Of a stretch of 64,000 bases of DNA, positions 35,888 to 44,946 are shown in pieces (positions within the stretch are counted from its first letter, which is position 1; each line of letters opens with the position of its first letter). Below the pieces are notes generated by a model, which was not told the origin of the DNA, did no database searches, and saw only the letters and a list, made by a program, of their open reading frames with translations. The stretch comes from Lysobacteraceae bacterium (lineage in GTDB: Bacteria > Pseudomonadota > Gammaproteobacteria > Xanthomonadales > Xanthomonadaceae). The translations under genes and the position numbers were made by a program. The stretch is taken from positions 223,382 to 287,381 of the forward strand of contig QBLY01000002.1 of NCBI GenBank assembly GCA_003241895.1. The letters run 5' to 3'.

Positions 35888-38383
35888 ATGAGCCTTCCCA
35901 ACGCCCAGCCCGGTCCGTTCGCCCGCCTCGCCGAGACCCTTGTCTTCGGCAACCGGCCGCTCGTCCTAATCGTGTTCGCCGCCATCACGGTGGCGATGCT
36001 GTTCTTCGCCAGCCAGCTCAAGGTGGACGCTGGATTCAAGAAGCAGATTCCGCTGCAGCACGAGTACATGCAGACCTTCCAGGACTACGAGCTGGAGTTC
36101 GGCGGCGCCAACCGCGTGCTGGTGGCCGTGATAGCCAAAGACGGCGACATGTTCGACCAGGAGTTCCTCAAGACCCTGGAGAACGTCACCAACGAGGTGA
36201 TCAACCTCGACTCCACCGACGACGCCCGATCGCGCTCGCTGTTCACGCCGAACGTGCGCTTCATCGAAGTGGTGGAGGACGGCCTGTCCGGCGGCAACGT
36301 CATCCCGCAAACCTACACCCCCAGCCTCGAGGGCTTCACTTCGACGCCCGAGGACTTCAAGGTCATCCGCGGCAACATCGTCAAGGCCAGCATCGTCGGC
36401 CGGCTGGTGGCCAAGGACTGGTCGGGCGCCATGATCTGGGCCGACCTGATCCCCGAGAGCAGCGTCAACAAGGTCGACTACCAGGAAGTGGCCCGCCAGT
36501 TCGAGGCCATCCGCACCAAGTACGAGGACGAGAACCACACCGTCCACATCATCGGCTTCGCCAAGGCGGTAGGTGACATCAGCGACGGCGCCCGTTCGGT
36601 GGTGAAGTTCTTCGCGCTCACCATCGCTTTCACCTGGCTTCTGCTTTTCCTCTATTCCACTTCGGTAAAGCTTGCCTCGCTCACGGTGCTGGCGGCCCTG
36701 GTGGCGGTGGTGTGGATGCTGGGAGCGCTCAAGCTCATGGGATTCGGCATCGACCCGATGAACATGCTCACGCCCTTCCTGATCTTCGCCATCGCCGTGA
36801 GCCACGGCGAGCAGATGATCAATCGATTCCGCGGCGAAATCTTCTTCGGTGGCCTGGAAGAGGGCACCGTGGATGAGCTGCGCGCGCGCGGCAAGTTCGC
36901 GGTAGAGCCCCTGGAGGCCGCACGGCTTTCGTTCCGGATGCTGCTGGTGCCGGGTATCGTGGCGCTGCTGGCCGGCTGTATCGGCTTCGCCGCCATCATG
37001 GTCATCCCCATCGACATGGTGCGCGAACTGGCCATCACGGCGACCGTGGGCGTGGCGCTGACCATCCTCACCAACCTGGTGCTGCTGCCGGTGCTGCTGA
37101 GCTATACGCGGCTGCGCAACCTGGACCGCAAGCGCGAGTTCCGCCTGCGCCAGCTCACCCGGTTCGACCGGGTGTGGGCGGCGCTGTCGGTGTTGGCCCG
37201 CCCGGCTCCCGCGGCCATCGTCATCGTCGTCGGCGCGGTGATCTGGTTCTTCGCCTGGCAGCACGGCAACAAGGTGATGATCGGCGATGCCCAGAAGGGT
37301 TTGGCCGAACTGCGCCCCGACGCACGCTACAACCAGGACGCGGTGCTGATCGCCAGCAAGTTCTCCCTGGGCGTGGACATCCTCACCGTTATCGCCGAGT
37401 CCGGCCCGTCGGCCTGCACCTCCAGCTTCGCGGCCATGGAGCTGGTGGACAGGTTCGCCTGGCACATGGAGAACGTGGAGGGCGTGGAGCAGGTGATCAC
37501 GCTGCCGGCGGCCGCGAAGTTGGTGAATGCCGGCTGGAACGACGGCTCGGTGCGTTGGCGCATCCTGCCGCGCGACCCCGACACGCTGCGCCAGGTCACC
37601 CAGAGTTTCGAGACCGACTCGGGCCTGCTCAACGCCGACTGCAGCGCGATCCCGATCACCATTTTCACCTCCGACCACCAGTCCACCACCATTGACCGGG
37701 TGGTGGCTGCGGTGAAGGAGTTCCGCGAGGCGAACAACGCCTTCGTTCCCGGCAACCTTCAGCTGAAGCTGGCGGCCGAAGCGGCCGAGAACCCGGACTT
37801 CACCACCGACCAGGTGAACCTGCGCCTGGCCACGGGCAACGTGGGCGTGATGGCCGCCACCAACGACACGGTCCGCGACAAAGAGCACATGATGCTGTAC
37901 CTGCTGTACGCGGCGGTGTTCGCGATGTGCTGGATCAGCTTCCGCAGCCCGCTGGCGGCGCTGTGCGTGCTGCTGCCGCTGGTGCTGGTGACCGAACTGG
38001 GCCACTCGCTGATGGTGGAACTGGCCATCGGCCTGAAGGTCAACACCCTGGCGGTGGTGGCGCTGGGCGTGGGCATCGGCGTGGACTACGGCATCTACAT
38101 CTTTGCCCGCATGCGCGAGTCGATGCTGCAGGGACGCACGCTCTCCGAGAGTTACTTCGTGGCGCTCAAGACCACCGGCATCGCCATCTTCTACACGGCG
38201 CTGACGCTGGCGGTCGGCGTGGCGATGTGGATCTTCTCCGACCTCAAGTTCCAGGCCGACATGGGCATCATGCTGACCTTCATGTTCATCGTGAACATGG
38301 TGGCCGCCATCATCTTCCTGCCGGCCCTGTGCCGCTGGCTGCTGCGCCCGCGCGAGAAGGACACCTGGGTCCCGAAGCTCTGA
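35888..38383 (+). CDS. RND/MMPL-family transporter
   Basis: 831 residues from the ATG at 35888. Its layout is that of an RND permease of the MMPL/hydrophobe-exporter type: a first helix at about 25-45, a large periplasmic loop to about 245, five helices to about 415, a second loop and five more helices to the end. The sterol-sensing-like membrane block and GVGIGVDYGIYIFARMRE are typical. The family moves lipids or other hydrophobic compounds using the proton gradient. No membrane-fusion protein or TolC is encoded nearby; DUF1302/DUF1329 proteins probably replace them. A terminator follows. Confidence 0.9.
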   Translation: MSLPNAQPGPFARLAETLVFGNRPLVLIVFAAITVAMLFFASQLKVDAGFKKQIPLQHEYMQTFQDYELEFGGANRVLVAVIAKDGDMFDQEFLKTLENVTNEVINLDSTDDARSRSLFTPNVRFIEVVEDGLSGGNVIPQTYTPSLEGFTSTPEDFKVIRGNIVKASIVGRLVAKDWSGAMIWADLIPESSVNKVDYQEVARQFEAIRTKYEDENHTVHIIGFAKAVGDISDGARSVVKFFALTIAFTWLLLFLYSTSVKLASLTVLAALVAVVWMLGALKLMGFGIDPMNMLTPFLIFAIAVSHGEQMINRFRGEIFFGGLEEGTVDELRARGKFAVEPLEAARLSFRMLLVPGIVALLAGCIGFAAIMVIPIDMVRELAITATVGVALTILTNLVLLPVLLSYTRLRNLDRKREFRLRQLTRFDRVWAALSVLARPAPAAIVIVVGAVIWFFAWQHGNKVMIGDAQKGLAELRPDARYNQDAVLIASKFSLGVDILTVIAESGPSACTSSFAAMELVDRFAWHMENVEGVEQVITLPAAAKLVNAGWNDGSVRWRILPRDPDTLRQVTQSFETDSGLLNADCSAIPITIFTSDHQSTTIDRVVAAVKEFREANNAFVPGNLQLKLAAEAAENPDFTTDQVNLRLATGNVGVMAATNDTVRDKEHMMLYLLYAAVFAMCWISFRSPLAALCVLLPLVLVTELGHSLMVELAIGLKVNTLAVVALGVGIGVDYGIYIFARMRESMLQGRTLSESYFVALKTTGIAIFYTALTLAVGVAMWIFSDLKFQADMGIMLTFMFIVNMVAAIIFLPALCRWLLRPREKDTWVPKL

Positions 38384-38404
38384 CGAACCCTCGCCGCAGC
38401 ACCA

Positions 38405-38426
38405 AAAGCGGGCTTCGGCCCGCTTT
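38405..38426 (+). terminator. Terminator of the DUF1302-MMPL operon
   Basis: A perfect 9-bp stem (AAAGCGGGC and complement) with a TTCG tetraloop, only 21 nt after the MMPL stop. The stem ends in TTT; the trailing T-run is short, so termination may be partial. Confidence 0.75.
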
Positions 38427-38615
38427 GGTCGCTTCTGCCGGGCGGGAACTTTGCCTCGCCCCGGGTTCGCTATGTGGGCTACCGCACTGACGCCTGCGGT
38501 GCGACCACGGATGCTCGGCCTGCGTGCCGTAATGTGCGTCGTGCCGTGCGCCGGGCAAGCGCCCGGCCCGCCATGCGTCAGCCCGGGTTACCCCACCTTG
38601 CCATGGAAGCCTGAC

Positions 38616-41129
38616 ATGCCCACGAAGGGTGCAATGCCACCCCCGGGCTCACCGGCTACCGAAATCGTCCGTCGCGCCGAGGCGCGGCGCCAGCGCGACC
38701 TGCTCAAGACCGGCGCGCTGCAGACGGCCATCCTCAACAGCGCCAACTTCTCCAGCATCGCTACCGACGAGCACGGGGTGATCCAGATCTTCAACGTCGG
38801 CGCCGAGCGCATGCTCGGCTACCTGGCCGCCGACGTGATGAACAAGATCACGCCGGCCGAGATTTCCGACCCGCAGGAGGTCATCGCGCGCGCGCAGGCG
38901 CTCAGCGTCGAGCTCGACACCCCGATCACGCCCGGCTTCGAGGCGCTGGTGTTCAAGGCCTCGCGCGGCATCGAGGACATCTACGAGCTGACGTACATCC
39001 GCAAGGACGGCAGCCGGTTCCCGGCGGTGGTGTCGGTGACGGCGCTGCGCGACGCGCAGGAGCAGATCATCGGCTACCTGCTGATCGGCACCGACAACAC
39101 GGCGCGCAAGCAGGCCGAGGAGGCGCTCATCAAGGCCGGGGCGCTGCAGAGCGCGATCTTCAACAGCGCCAACTTCTCGAGCATCGCCACCGACGCCCGC
39201 GGCGTGATCCAGATCTTCAACATCGGCGCCGAGCGCATGCTCGGCTACGCGGCCGCCGACGTGATGAACAAGATCACGCCGGCCGAGATTTCCGACCCGC
39301 AGGAGGTCATCGCGCGCGCGCAGGCGCTCAGCGTCGAGCTCGACACCCCGATCACGCCCGGCTTCGAGGCGCTGGTGTTCAAGGCCTCGCGCGGCATCGA
39401 GGACATCTACGAGCTGACGTACATCCGCAAGGACGGCAGCCGGTTCCCGGCGGTGGTGTCGGTGACGGCGCTGCGCGACGCGCAGGAGCAGATCATCGGC
39501 TACCTGCTGATCGGCACCGACAACACGGCGCGAAAGCAGAGCTATGAATACGCCCGCAGCCTGCTCGAGGCAAGCCTCGATCCGCTCGTCACGATCAGTG
39601 CCGAAGGCAAGATCACGGACGTCAATCAGGGTTTGATCAAGGTAACCGGCATGACACGGCTGAATCTGATCGGCACTGATTTCTCCAGCTACTTCACCGA
39701 ACCCGAGAAGGCGCGCGAGGGCTACCAGCAGGTTTTCGCCAGGGGCTTTGTCACCGACTACCCGCTCACCATCCGCCACAAGGATGGCCGGCTCACCGAG
39801 GTGCTCTACAACGCCTCCGTATACAAGGATGCAAGCGGCAACGTGCTCGGCGTGTTCGCGGCCGCGCGCGACGTCACCGAGCGACAGCGCCTGGACCGGG
39901 CGCTGAAAGAGACGAACACGGCGCTGGAAGGCGCAAAGATCGCGGCCGAGAGCGCCAACCTGGCAAAATCGGAGTTCCTTTCCAGCATGAGCCACGAGCT
40001 GCGCTCGCCGCTGAACGCCATCCTGGGCTTCGCGCAGCTGATGGATTCGGGCTCGCCCGCGCCGACGCTGGCGCAGAAGGACAGCATCGACCAGATCCTC
40101 CAGGCGGGCTGGTACCTGTTGGAGCTGATCAACGAGATCCTGGACCTCTCGCTGATCGAATCGGGCAAGTTGTCGATCTCGCTCGAGACGACGAACCTGG
40201 TCGAGGTGCTGGCCGACTGCCAGGCCATGATAGAGCCGCATGCGCACAAGGAAGCTATCCAGCTGCACTTCATAACGCCGCCGAACGCCCTGTGCGTCAT
40301 GGCTGACCGCACTCGGGTCAAGCAGATCTTTGTCAACCTGCTGTCCAACGCCATCAAGTACAACCGCGCCGGCGGCACCGTGGAGGTGACCGCCAGTGCC
40401 GTGGGCACTGAGCGCGTGCGCATCAGCGTGCGGGACACCGGCCATGGTTTGAGCGCCGACAAGCTGGCGCAGCTTTTCCAGCCCTTCAACCGCCTGGGCC
40501 AGGAAGGCGGCGTCGAGGAAGGCACCGGTATCGGCCTGGTGGTCAGCAAACGCCTGGCCGAGCTGATGGGCGGCACCATCGGCGCCACCAGCGAGGTGGG
40601 CGTGGGCAGTGTGTTCTGGGTCGAGCTGGATTCGGCGTTGGCCGTGTATCCCTTTGTACACGCCGTGGCACCCGCCGCCGTCGGCCACGTGCCTGCGGCG
40701 GTTGGCGCGCCCGTGCGCACCGTGCTGTGCGTGGAAGACAACCCCGCCAACCTCCTGCTGGTGGCGAGCGTGCTGGCGCGACGCACCGACCTGCGGCTGA
40801 TCAGCGCCAAGGACGGCCGCGGCGGCGTCGAACTGGCCCGGTCGGCGCAGCCTGATGTGATCCTGATGGACATCAACCTGCCGGGGATCAGCGGCATCAC
40901 GGCCCTGCGCATCCTGGCTGGCGACGCCGCCACGGCGCACATCCCGGTGGTGGCGCTGAGCGCCAACGCCATGCCCACGGACATCGAAAAGGGCTTGGAG
41001 GCTGGGTTCTTCCGCTACCTGACCAAGCCGATCAAGATCGCCGAATTCATGCATACCCTGGACCTGGCATTGCTGTATGCCAGTGCCCACCCCGGCCTGC
41101 ATCGCGCCGGCCACCCCGAGGTGCTCTGA
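38616..41129 (+). CDS. Hybrid histidine kinase with three PAS domains and a receiver
   Basis: 837 residues from the ATG at 38616. Two nearly identical PAS units occupy about residues 34-166 and 176-308, and a third, divergent PAS covers about 312-430. After a short helix, the HisKA box SHELRSPLNAILGF holds the phosphorylatable His460, the HATPase domain follows (NLLSNAIKYN, GTGIGLVVSKRLAELMGG), and a receiver domain ends the protein with ILMDINLPG (Asp752). No transmembrane helix is seen, so sensing is cytoplasmic. The stop overlaps the start of the receiver-PAS gene, and a Crp/Fnr regulator follows. The 282-bp exact repeat inside the PAS region is listed separately. Confidence 0.93.
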   Translation: MPTKGAMPPPGSPATEIVRRAEARRQRDLLKTGALQTAILNSANFSSIATDEHGVIQIFNVGAERMLGYLAADVMNKITPAEISDPQEVIARAQALSVELDTPITPGFEALVFKASRGIEDIYELTYIRKDGSRFPAVVSVTALRDAQEQIIGYLLIGTDNTARKQAEEALIKAGALQSAIFNSANFSSIATDARGVIQIFNIGAERMLGYAAADVMNKITPAEISDPQEVIARAQALSVELDTPITPGFEALVFKASRGIEDIYELTYIRKDGSRFPAVVSVTALRDAQEQIIGYLLIGTDNTARKQSYEYARSLLEASLDPLVTISAEGKITDVNQGLIKVTGMTRLNLIGTDFSSYFTEPEKAREGYQQVFARGFVTDYPLTIRHKDGRLTEVLYNASVYKDASGNVLGVFAAARDVTERQRLDRALKETNTALEGAKIAAESANLAKSEFLSSMSHELRSPLNAILGFAQLMDSGSPAPTLAQKDSIDQILQAGWYLLELINEILDLSLIESGKLSISLETTNLVEVLADCQAMIEPHAHKEAIQLHFITPPNALCVMADRTRVKQIFVNLLSNAIKYNRAGGTVEVTASAVGTERVRISVRDTGHGLSADKLAQLFQPFNRLGQEGGVEEGTGIGLVVSKRLAELMGGTIGATSEVGVGSVFWVELDSALAVYPFVHAVAPAAVGHVPAAVGAPVRTVLCVEDNPANLLLVASVLARRTDLRLISAKDGRGGVELARSAQPDVILMDINLPGISGITALRILAGDAATAHIPVVALSANAMPTDIEKGLEAGFFRYLTKPIKIAEFMHTLDLALLYASAHPGLHRAGHPEVL
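38715..39539 (+). repeat. Tandem duplication of a PAS-coding segment
   Basis: Two copies of about 399 bp, 38715-39113 and 39141-39539, offset by 426 bp (142 codons). Within them 38825-39106 and 39251-39532 are identical over 282 bp, by direct comparison. Differences are confined to the first 110 bp and the last few bases. The perfect match at silent sites means a recent duplication or ongoing gene conversion, with selection on the ends. Confidence 0.95.
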
Positions 41130-41950
41130 TGATTCCCGAGTCTGCAATGCTGGCGGCCAGCATCCTGATCGTCGACGACCAGGATGCCAACGTGAAGCTG
41201 CTCAACCGCCTGCTGGGCGAGGCCGGCTACACGCGGGTCAGCAGCACCATGAACCCACAGGACGTGTGCGCCCTGCACCGGCAAAACGCCTACGACCTGA
41301 TCCTGCTCGACCTGCAGATGCCAGTCATGGACGGTTTTGCGGTGATGGAGTCCCTCAAGACGAACGCCAGCGACAGCTACCTGCCGGTGATCGTGCTCAC
41401 CGCCCAGCCCGGCCACAGGCTGCGCGCCTTGCAGGCAGGCGCCAGGGACTTCATCAGCAAGCCCTTCGACCTGGCGGAGGTGAAGATGCGCATCCGCAAC
41501 ATGCTGGAAGTGCGGCTGCTGTATCGCCTGCTCGAGGCCCATGCTGAGCAATTGGAGCGCGCAGTGCAGGAACGCACCGCGCAGCTGCGCGAAAGCGAGG
41601 CGCGCTACCGCAGCCTGACCGAGCTGGCCTCGGACTGGTACTGGGAGCAGGACGACAAAGGTGAGTTCACCAAGGTGTCCGGTCCGGTGATGGAAATGCT
41701 GGGCATCCGCGTGGCGCCGCTGCAAGGCGCTGCCGACGACGGCTGGGGCGAGGGCTGGGATGCCGCCGAGCGCCAGGCCCTGCAGGCCTACGTCGCGGCG
41801 CGCCGGCCGTTCCTCGACTTTTCCTTCCACCGGGTGAACGCCGACGGCTCGCGCCAGCATTTCCGCGTCAGCGGCCAACCCATGTTCGACCAGTCCGCCC
41901 GCTTCCAGGGTTATCGGGGCATCGGCGTCGAAATGGCGCCCAACCATTAG
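41129..41950 (+). CDS. Response regulator with C-terminal PAS domain
   Basis: 273 residues from the ATG at 41129, overlapping the kinase stop. Residues 11-130 are a receiver domain with the phosphoacceptor Asp61 in LLDLQMPVMDG and the conserved Lys in FISKPFD. A coiled-coil linker (about 135-165, EQLERAVQERTAQLRESEARYR) leads to a PAS-like domain (about 165-270) with DWYWEQDDKGEFTKVS. There is no DNA-binding or enzymatic output domain, so it most likely relays or tunes phosphate or ligand signals to the neighbouring kinase. The next gene is a Crp/Fnr regulator 10 nt downstream. Confidence 0.88.
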   Translation: MIPESAMLAASILIVDDQDANVKLLNRLLGEAGYTRVSSTMNPQDVCALHRQNAYDLILLDLQMPVMDGFAVMESLKTNASDSYLPVIVLTAQPGHRLRALQAGARDFISKPFDLAEVKMRIRNMLEVRLLYRLLEAHAEQLERAVQERTAQLRESEARYRSLTELASDWYWEQDDKGEFTKVSGPVMEMLGIRVAPLQGAADDGWGEGWDAAERQALQAYVAARRPFLDFSFHRVNADGSRQHFRVSGQPMFDQSARFQGYRGIGVEMAPNH

Positions 41951-41960
41951 CCGCCCTGAC

Positions 41961-42710
41961 ATGGCCTCCTCCCATGCCCGCCACCCGAACAACCTGCTGG
42001 CCAGCCTGCCCGCGGCCTATCTGGCCGAGTTGGGCACGGCGCTCGAGTGGGTGCCGATGCGCCTGGGCCAGATACTTTACGAGCCCGGCCAGCGGCTCAG
42101 CCACGCCTACTTTCCCAGCTCGGCCGTGGTTTCACTGCACTGCGTGACGTCCAGCGGCGCCTCGGCCGAGACCGCCGGCGTTGGCCACGAAGGCGTGGTC
42201 GGCGTTCCGCTGTTCCTGGGCGGCGAGACCACCTGCAGTTCGGCCATGGTGCACACCGGCGGCCATGGCTGGCGCCTGGATCGCCACCGGCTGTTACAGG
42301 AGTTTGCGCGCGGCGGCGTCTTTCGCAACAGCCTGTTGCGCTACACGCAGGCGCTCATCGTCCAGCTCGTGCAGACGGCCGCCTGCTATCGCCACCACAG
42401 CATCGAACAGCAGCTCAGTGCCTGGCTGATGGCCACCTTCGACCGCATGCCGGCCGAAGACGTGGTGATGACCCAGGAACTGCTCGGCAGCCTGCTGGGC
42501 GTGCGCCGCGAAAGCGTGACCCAGGCGGCGGGCAAGCTGCACGGCATGGGCTACATCAGCTACCGCCGCGGCCATATCTCGGTGCTCGACCCGGCCGGCC
42601 TGCGCGCCAACGCCTGCGAATGCTACGGCGTGATGCGGCGCGAAATGCTGCGCCTGGCGCCCGGCGTGCCAGCCACGCCGGGGCAATCGTCCGGGAGGAT
42701 GGCCGACTGA
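41961..42710 (+). CDS. Crp/Fnr-family transcriptional regulator
   Basis: 249 residues. Residues about 10-140 form a cyclic-nucleotide-type beta barrel (LYEPGQRLSHAYFPSSAVVSL), lacking the RxS cAMP phosphate-binding motif and the FNR cysteines, so its ligand is probably not cAMP or an Fe-S cluster. The C-terminal winged helix has TQELLGSLLGVRRESVTQAAGKLHGMGYISYRRGHISVLD, with the recognition helix in VRRESVTQAAGKL. It lies 10 nt after the receiver-PAS gene, making it the likely transcriptional output of that three-gene signalling unit. Confidence 0.88.
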   Translation: MASSHARHPNNLLASLPAAYLAELGTALEWVPMRLGQILYEPGQRLSHAYFPSSAVVSLHCVTSSGASAETAGVGHEGVVGVPLFLGGETTCSSAMVHTGGHGWRLDRHRLLQEFARGGVFRNSLLRYTQALIVQLVQTAACYRHHSIEQQLSAWLMATFDRMPAEDVVMTQELLGSLLGVRRESVTQAAGKLHGMGYISYRRGHISVLDPAGLRANACECYGVMRREMLRLAPGVPATPGQSSGRMAD

Positions 42711-42777
42711 TCCCAGGCCCGACGCCCTTCGCGAAAGGCACCGGGCCTGAAGGCCCTCGCGCAGCGGCAGCGCGGGA

Positions 42778-43665
42778 TCAAAGGTCTTCGGCGACGGGCG
42801 CTGGGCGTTGCCTGGACTGGGTGCGCAGCGCGATCACCAGGATGCCGCCCAGCACCATCGCGCCGCCAAGCCACAGCTTCGGACCGGGCCTGTCACCAAA
42901 GAAGGCGATGCCCAGGCCCATCGCCAGCAGCGGCGTCAGCAGCAGCCAGGGCATGACCTTGGCGACGGGGTGGCGCTGGATCAGCGAGTAGTAGATGCCG
43001 TGGCCCACCAGCGACGCCGCGACGGCCGCGTAGCCGATGCCAAACCACGGTACCCAGCCAAGGGTCTTGAGCGAAGCGAAGCCGCCGGGCTCAAGCCACA
43101 GGCTGAGCCCCAGCAGCGGGCCGACGCCGATCACGGCGGTCCAGGCCTGCATGCCATAGCGCGTGACGCCGCCCAGGTCGCGCATCAGCACCGTCCCCAA
43201 GGCCAGGAAGAAGGCCGATACCAGCATCATGAACAGCGACGCCGGGTTGGCCAGCACCAGCGGATCAAAGCCCAGCAACAGCACGCCGCCGAAGCTCAGT
43301 GCCACCGCAGCGCCCGTGCGCCAGCCGAAGCGTTCGCCCAGAATGCTCCAGGCCAGCAGCACCGACATCGGGACATAGCTCTGCATCACGATGGCCGGCG
43401 ACGACAGGTTGCCGGCCAGCTTCAGCGCCCAGAAGCTCAGCCCGAAATGCAGCACCCCCACGCACAGCGCAATCACCAACAGGCGCGGCCATTGGCCTTT
43501 CGCCGGCCGCCGCAGGAAAGCCAACAGCAGCAGCGCCAGCAGCGCCAGCCTCAGGCCGGTGAACAGCAGCGGCGGCATGTCCCGCAGCGCCAGCGCCGAG
43601 GTCAGGAAGTTGCCGGCCCAGACCAGGCACACCAGCAGGGCCAGCAGGAGATCACGCGGGGGCAT
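42778..43665 (-). CDS. EamA/DMT-family permease
   Basis: 295 residues with ten hydrophobic helices in two EamA repeats of five. The first repeat begins LLLALLVCLVWAGNFL and the second FMMLVSAFFLALGTVLMRD. LGERFGW and FFGDRPG, acidic loops at the repeat ends, are typical of the drug/metabolite superfamily. The substrate is unknown; amino acids, nucleotides and metabolites are all reported for the family. It is convergent to the Crp/Fnr gene with a 67-nt gap that holds a weak inverted repeat. Confidence 0.9.
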   Translation of the reverse strand: MPPRDLLLALLVCLVWAGNFLTSALALRDMPPLLFTGLRLALLALLLLAFLRRPAKGQWPRLLVIALCVGVLHFGLSFWALKLAGNLSSPAIVMQSYVPMSVLLAWSILGERFGWRTGAAVALSFGGVLLLGFDPLVLANPASLFMMLVSAFFLALGTVLMRDLGGVTRYGMQAWTAVIGVGPLLGLSLWLEPGGFASLKTLGWVPWFGIGYAAVAASLVGHGIYYSLIQRHPVAKVMPWLLLTPLLAMGLGIAFFGDRPGPKLWLGGAMVLGGILVIALRTQSRQRPAPVAEDL

Positions 43666-43798
43666 GGCGGGGACCGGGGGAGCGGACGGTGATTATCCGC
43701 CACATCGTCCCGGGTCCGGGCAACCGGTTGCCGCTGGCGGCAGCCTCGTGCAAAGTCGGCGGGCGACAGCGACATCAAAATTCAATAGGGGAAGAACA

Positions 43799-44299
43799 AT
43801 GGAACAGTTGGCTGCCTTTGGGGGCGTGATCCTGGTGGTGTCTGCGGTGATGGTGGTGTTGGGCCTGCTGCTCGGTGGCCTGGTGCTGAAGGTCACGGTG
43901 CGCCTGCTGCAGGGCTTCTCGCCCGGCTTCGGCAAGTCGGTGCTTGTGGTGTTCCTGGCGGGCGTGGTCGCCTTCGTGATCAACGTCGTGCTGAGCATGG
44001 CGATGGGCGTGGGCAACAACATGGCGATGGCGGGTGCCGACGAGGCTGCCTTGGCGGGCGCGATGATGGCCTCGCTGGGCGCGATGGCCATCAGCCTGCT
44101 GGCCAGCCTGTTCATCACGGCGCTGTTCGTGAACCTGCTGATCAAGCAGCCCACTGGCCAGCCGATCGGTTACGGCCGGTCCTGCCTGATCTCGCTGCTG
44201 TACCTGGTGGTGATGGTGGTGATCGGCATCGGCGTCAGCATCATCCTCGCGCTGGTGATCGGCATCGGTGCGGCCGGCTTGGCCGGCGCCGCGGGCTGA
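43799..44299 (+). CDS. Small polytopic membrane protein of unknown function
   Basis: 166 residues from the ATG at 43799 (MEQLAAFGG), with GGGGAAGA upstream. Four hydrophobic helices are visible at about residues 8-35, 43-65, 80-110 and 125-160, separated by short polar loops, and the last is followed by a Gly/Ala-rich end. No catalytic or binding motif was recognised. It is monocistronic, with a strong terminator directly after the stop, which supports it as a real, well-expressed gene. Its function is unknown. Confidence 0.72.
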   Translation: MEQLAAFGGVILVVSAVMVVLGLLLGGLVLKVTVRLLQGFSPGFGKSVLVVFLAGVVAFVINVVLSMAMGVGNNMAMAGADEAALAGAMMASLGAMAISLLASLFITALFVNLLIKQPTGQPIGYGRSCLISLLYLVVMVVIGIGVSIILALVIGIGAAGLAGAAG

Positions 44300-44309
44300 T
44301 CCAGGCAAA

Positions 44310-44345
44310 AAGCCGCGGGCGCTCCGGCGCCCGCGGCTTCTTTTT
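44310..44345 (+). terminator. Strong rho-independent terminator
   Basis: A 13-bp perfect stem (AAGCCGCGGGCGC, 44310-44322, with its complement at 44327-44339), a TCCG loop, then CTTTTT. An A-run before the stem means it could also terminate the minus strand, where the Mpo1-like gene ends at 44382. Confidence 0.92.
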
Positions 44346-44381
44346 GGCCGTCTTCCGGCGGGGCGGTTTGCCAGCCTGGGG

Positions 44382-44885
44382 TCAGTGCGACCAGCCCAGT
44401 TTTTTGTACAGCTTGCTCAGCGTCCACAGCGGCCCGACCAGCAGGTAGCTCAAGTCGGTCAGGAAGCTGGGCCGTTTGCCCTCGATCTTGTGGCCGATGA
44501 ACTGGCCGATCCAGGCCACCACGAATACCGCGATGGCCAGCCACAGCAGGCCGGTCATGCCCAGCGCCTGCGACAGCGCGTAGTTGGCCAGCCCGAAGGC
44601 CACGAAGAACACGAAGATGCCCGCGGCCAGCGGCCGCGACAGGCGCCAGTACCAGGCCATGGCCAGGAACATCGCCAGCCCCATCCAGAAGCCGGGCTGC
44701 ACCAGCGTGGTCGGCACCGGCACCGTCCACAGCGCCGCGGTCACCGACCAGACGATGGCCGGCACGCACACCAGGTGGATGAGCTGGTTGGTCGGATTGA
44801 CGTGGTCGCCGGAATAGCTGAACAGCCAACGATCGACCGGGCGACGAGGGTCGGGCGTGGTCACGGCTTCGGGTGTAGTGGCCAT
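44382..44885 (-). CDS. Mpo1-like 2-hydroxy fatty acid dioxygenase (DUF962)
   Basis: 167 residues from the ATG at 44885, with GGAG 9 nt upstream. Family features are HVNPTNQLIHLVCVP at about residues 28-42 and IGQFIGHKIEGKRPSFLTDLSYLLVGPLW near the C-terminus; the histidines in these motifs correspond to iron ligands in the yeast enzyme Mpo1. Four membrane helices lie between them. Yeast Mpo1 is an Fe(II)-dependent dioxygenase that removes one carbon from 2-hydroxy fatty acids. Bacterial homologues are widespread but little studied, so the activity is inferred from the family. Confidence 0.85.
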   Translation of the reverse strand: MATTPEAVTTPDPRRPVDRWLFSYSGDHVNPTNQLIHLVCVPAIVWSVTAALWTVPVPTTLVQPGFWMGLAMFLAMAWYWRLSRPLAAGIFVFFVAFGLANYALSQALGMTGLLWLAIAVFVVAWIGQFIGHKIEGKRPSFLTDLSYLLVGPLWTLSKLYKKLGWSH

Positions 44886-44946
44886 GGCCGGTCTCCGGAG
44901 GGGCGTAAGGACAGCCCCATCATAGTCCGGTGCCGGCAGCGGGACA

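Noticed and set aside
42708..42780. TGATCCC/GGGATCA inverted repeat between the Crp/Fnr and EamA genes as a terminator
   Set aside because: The arms are 7 bp and 59 bp apart with no T-run; not convincing as a terminator.
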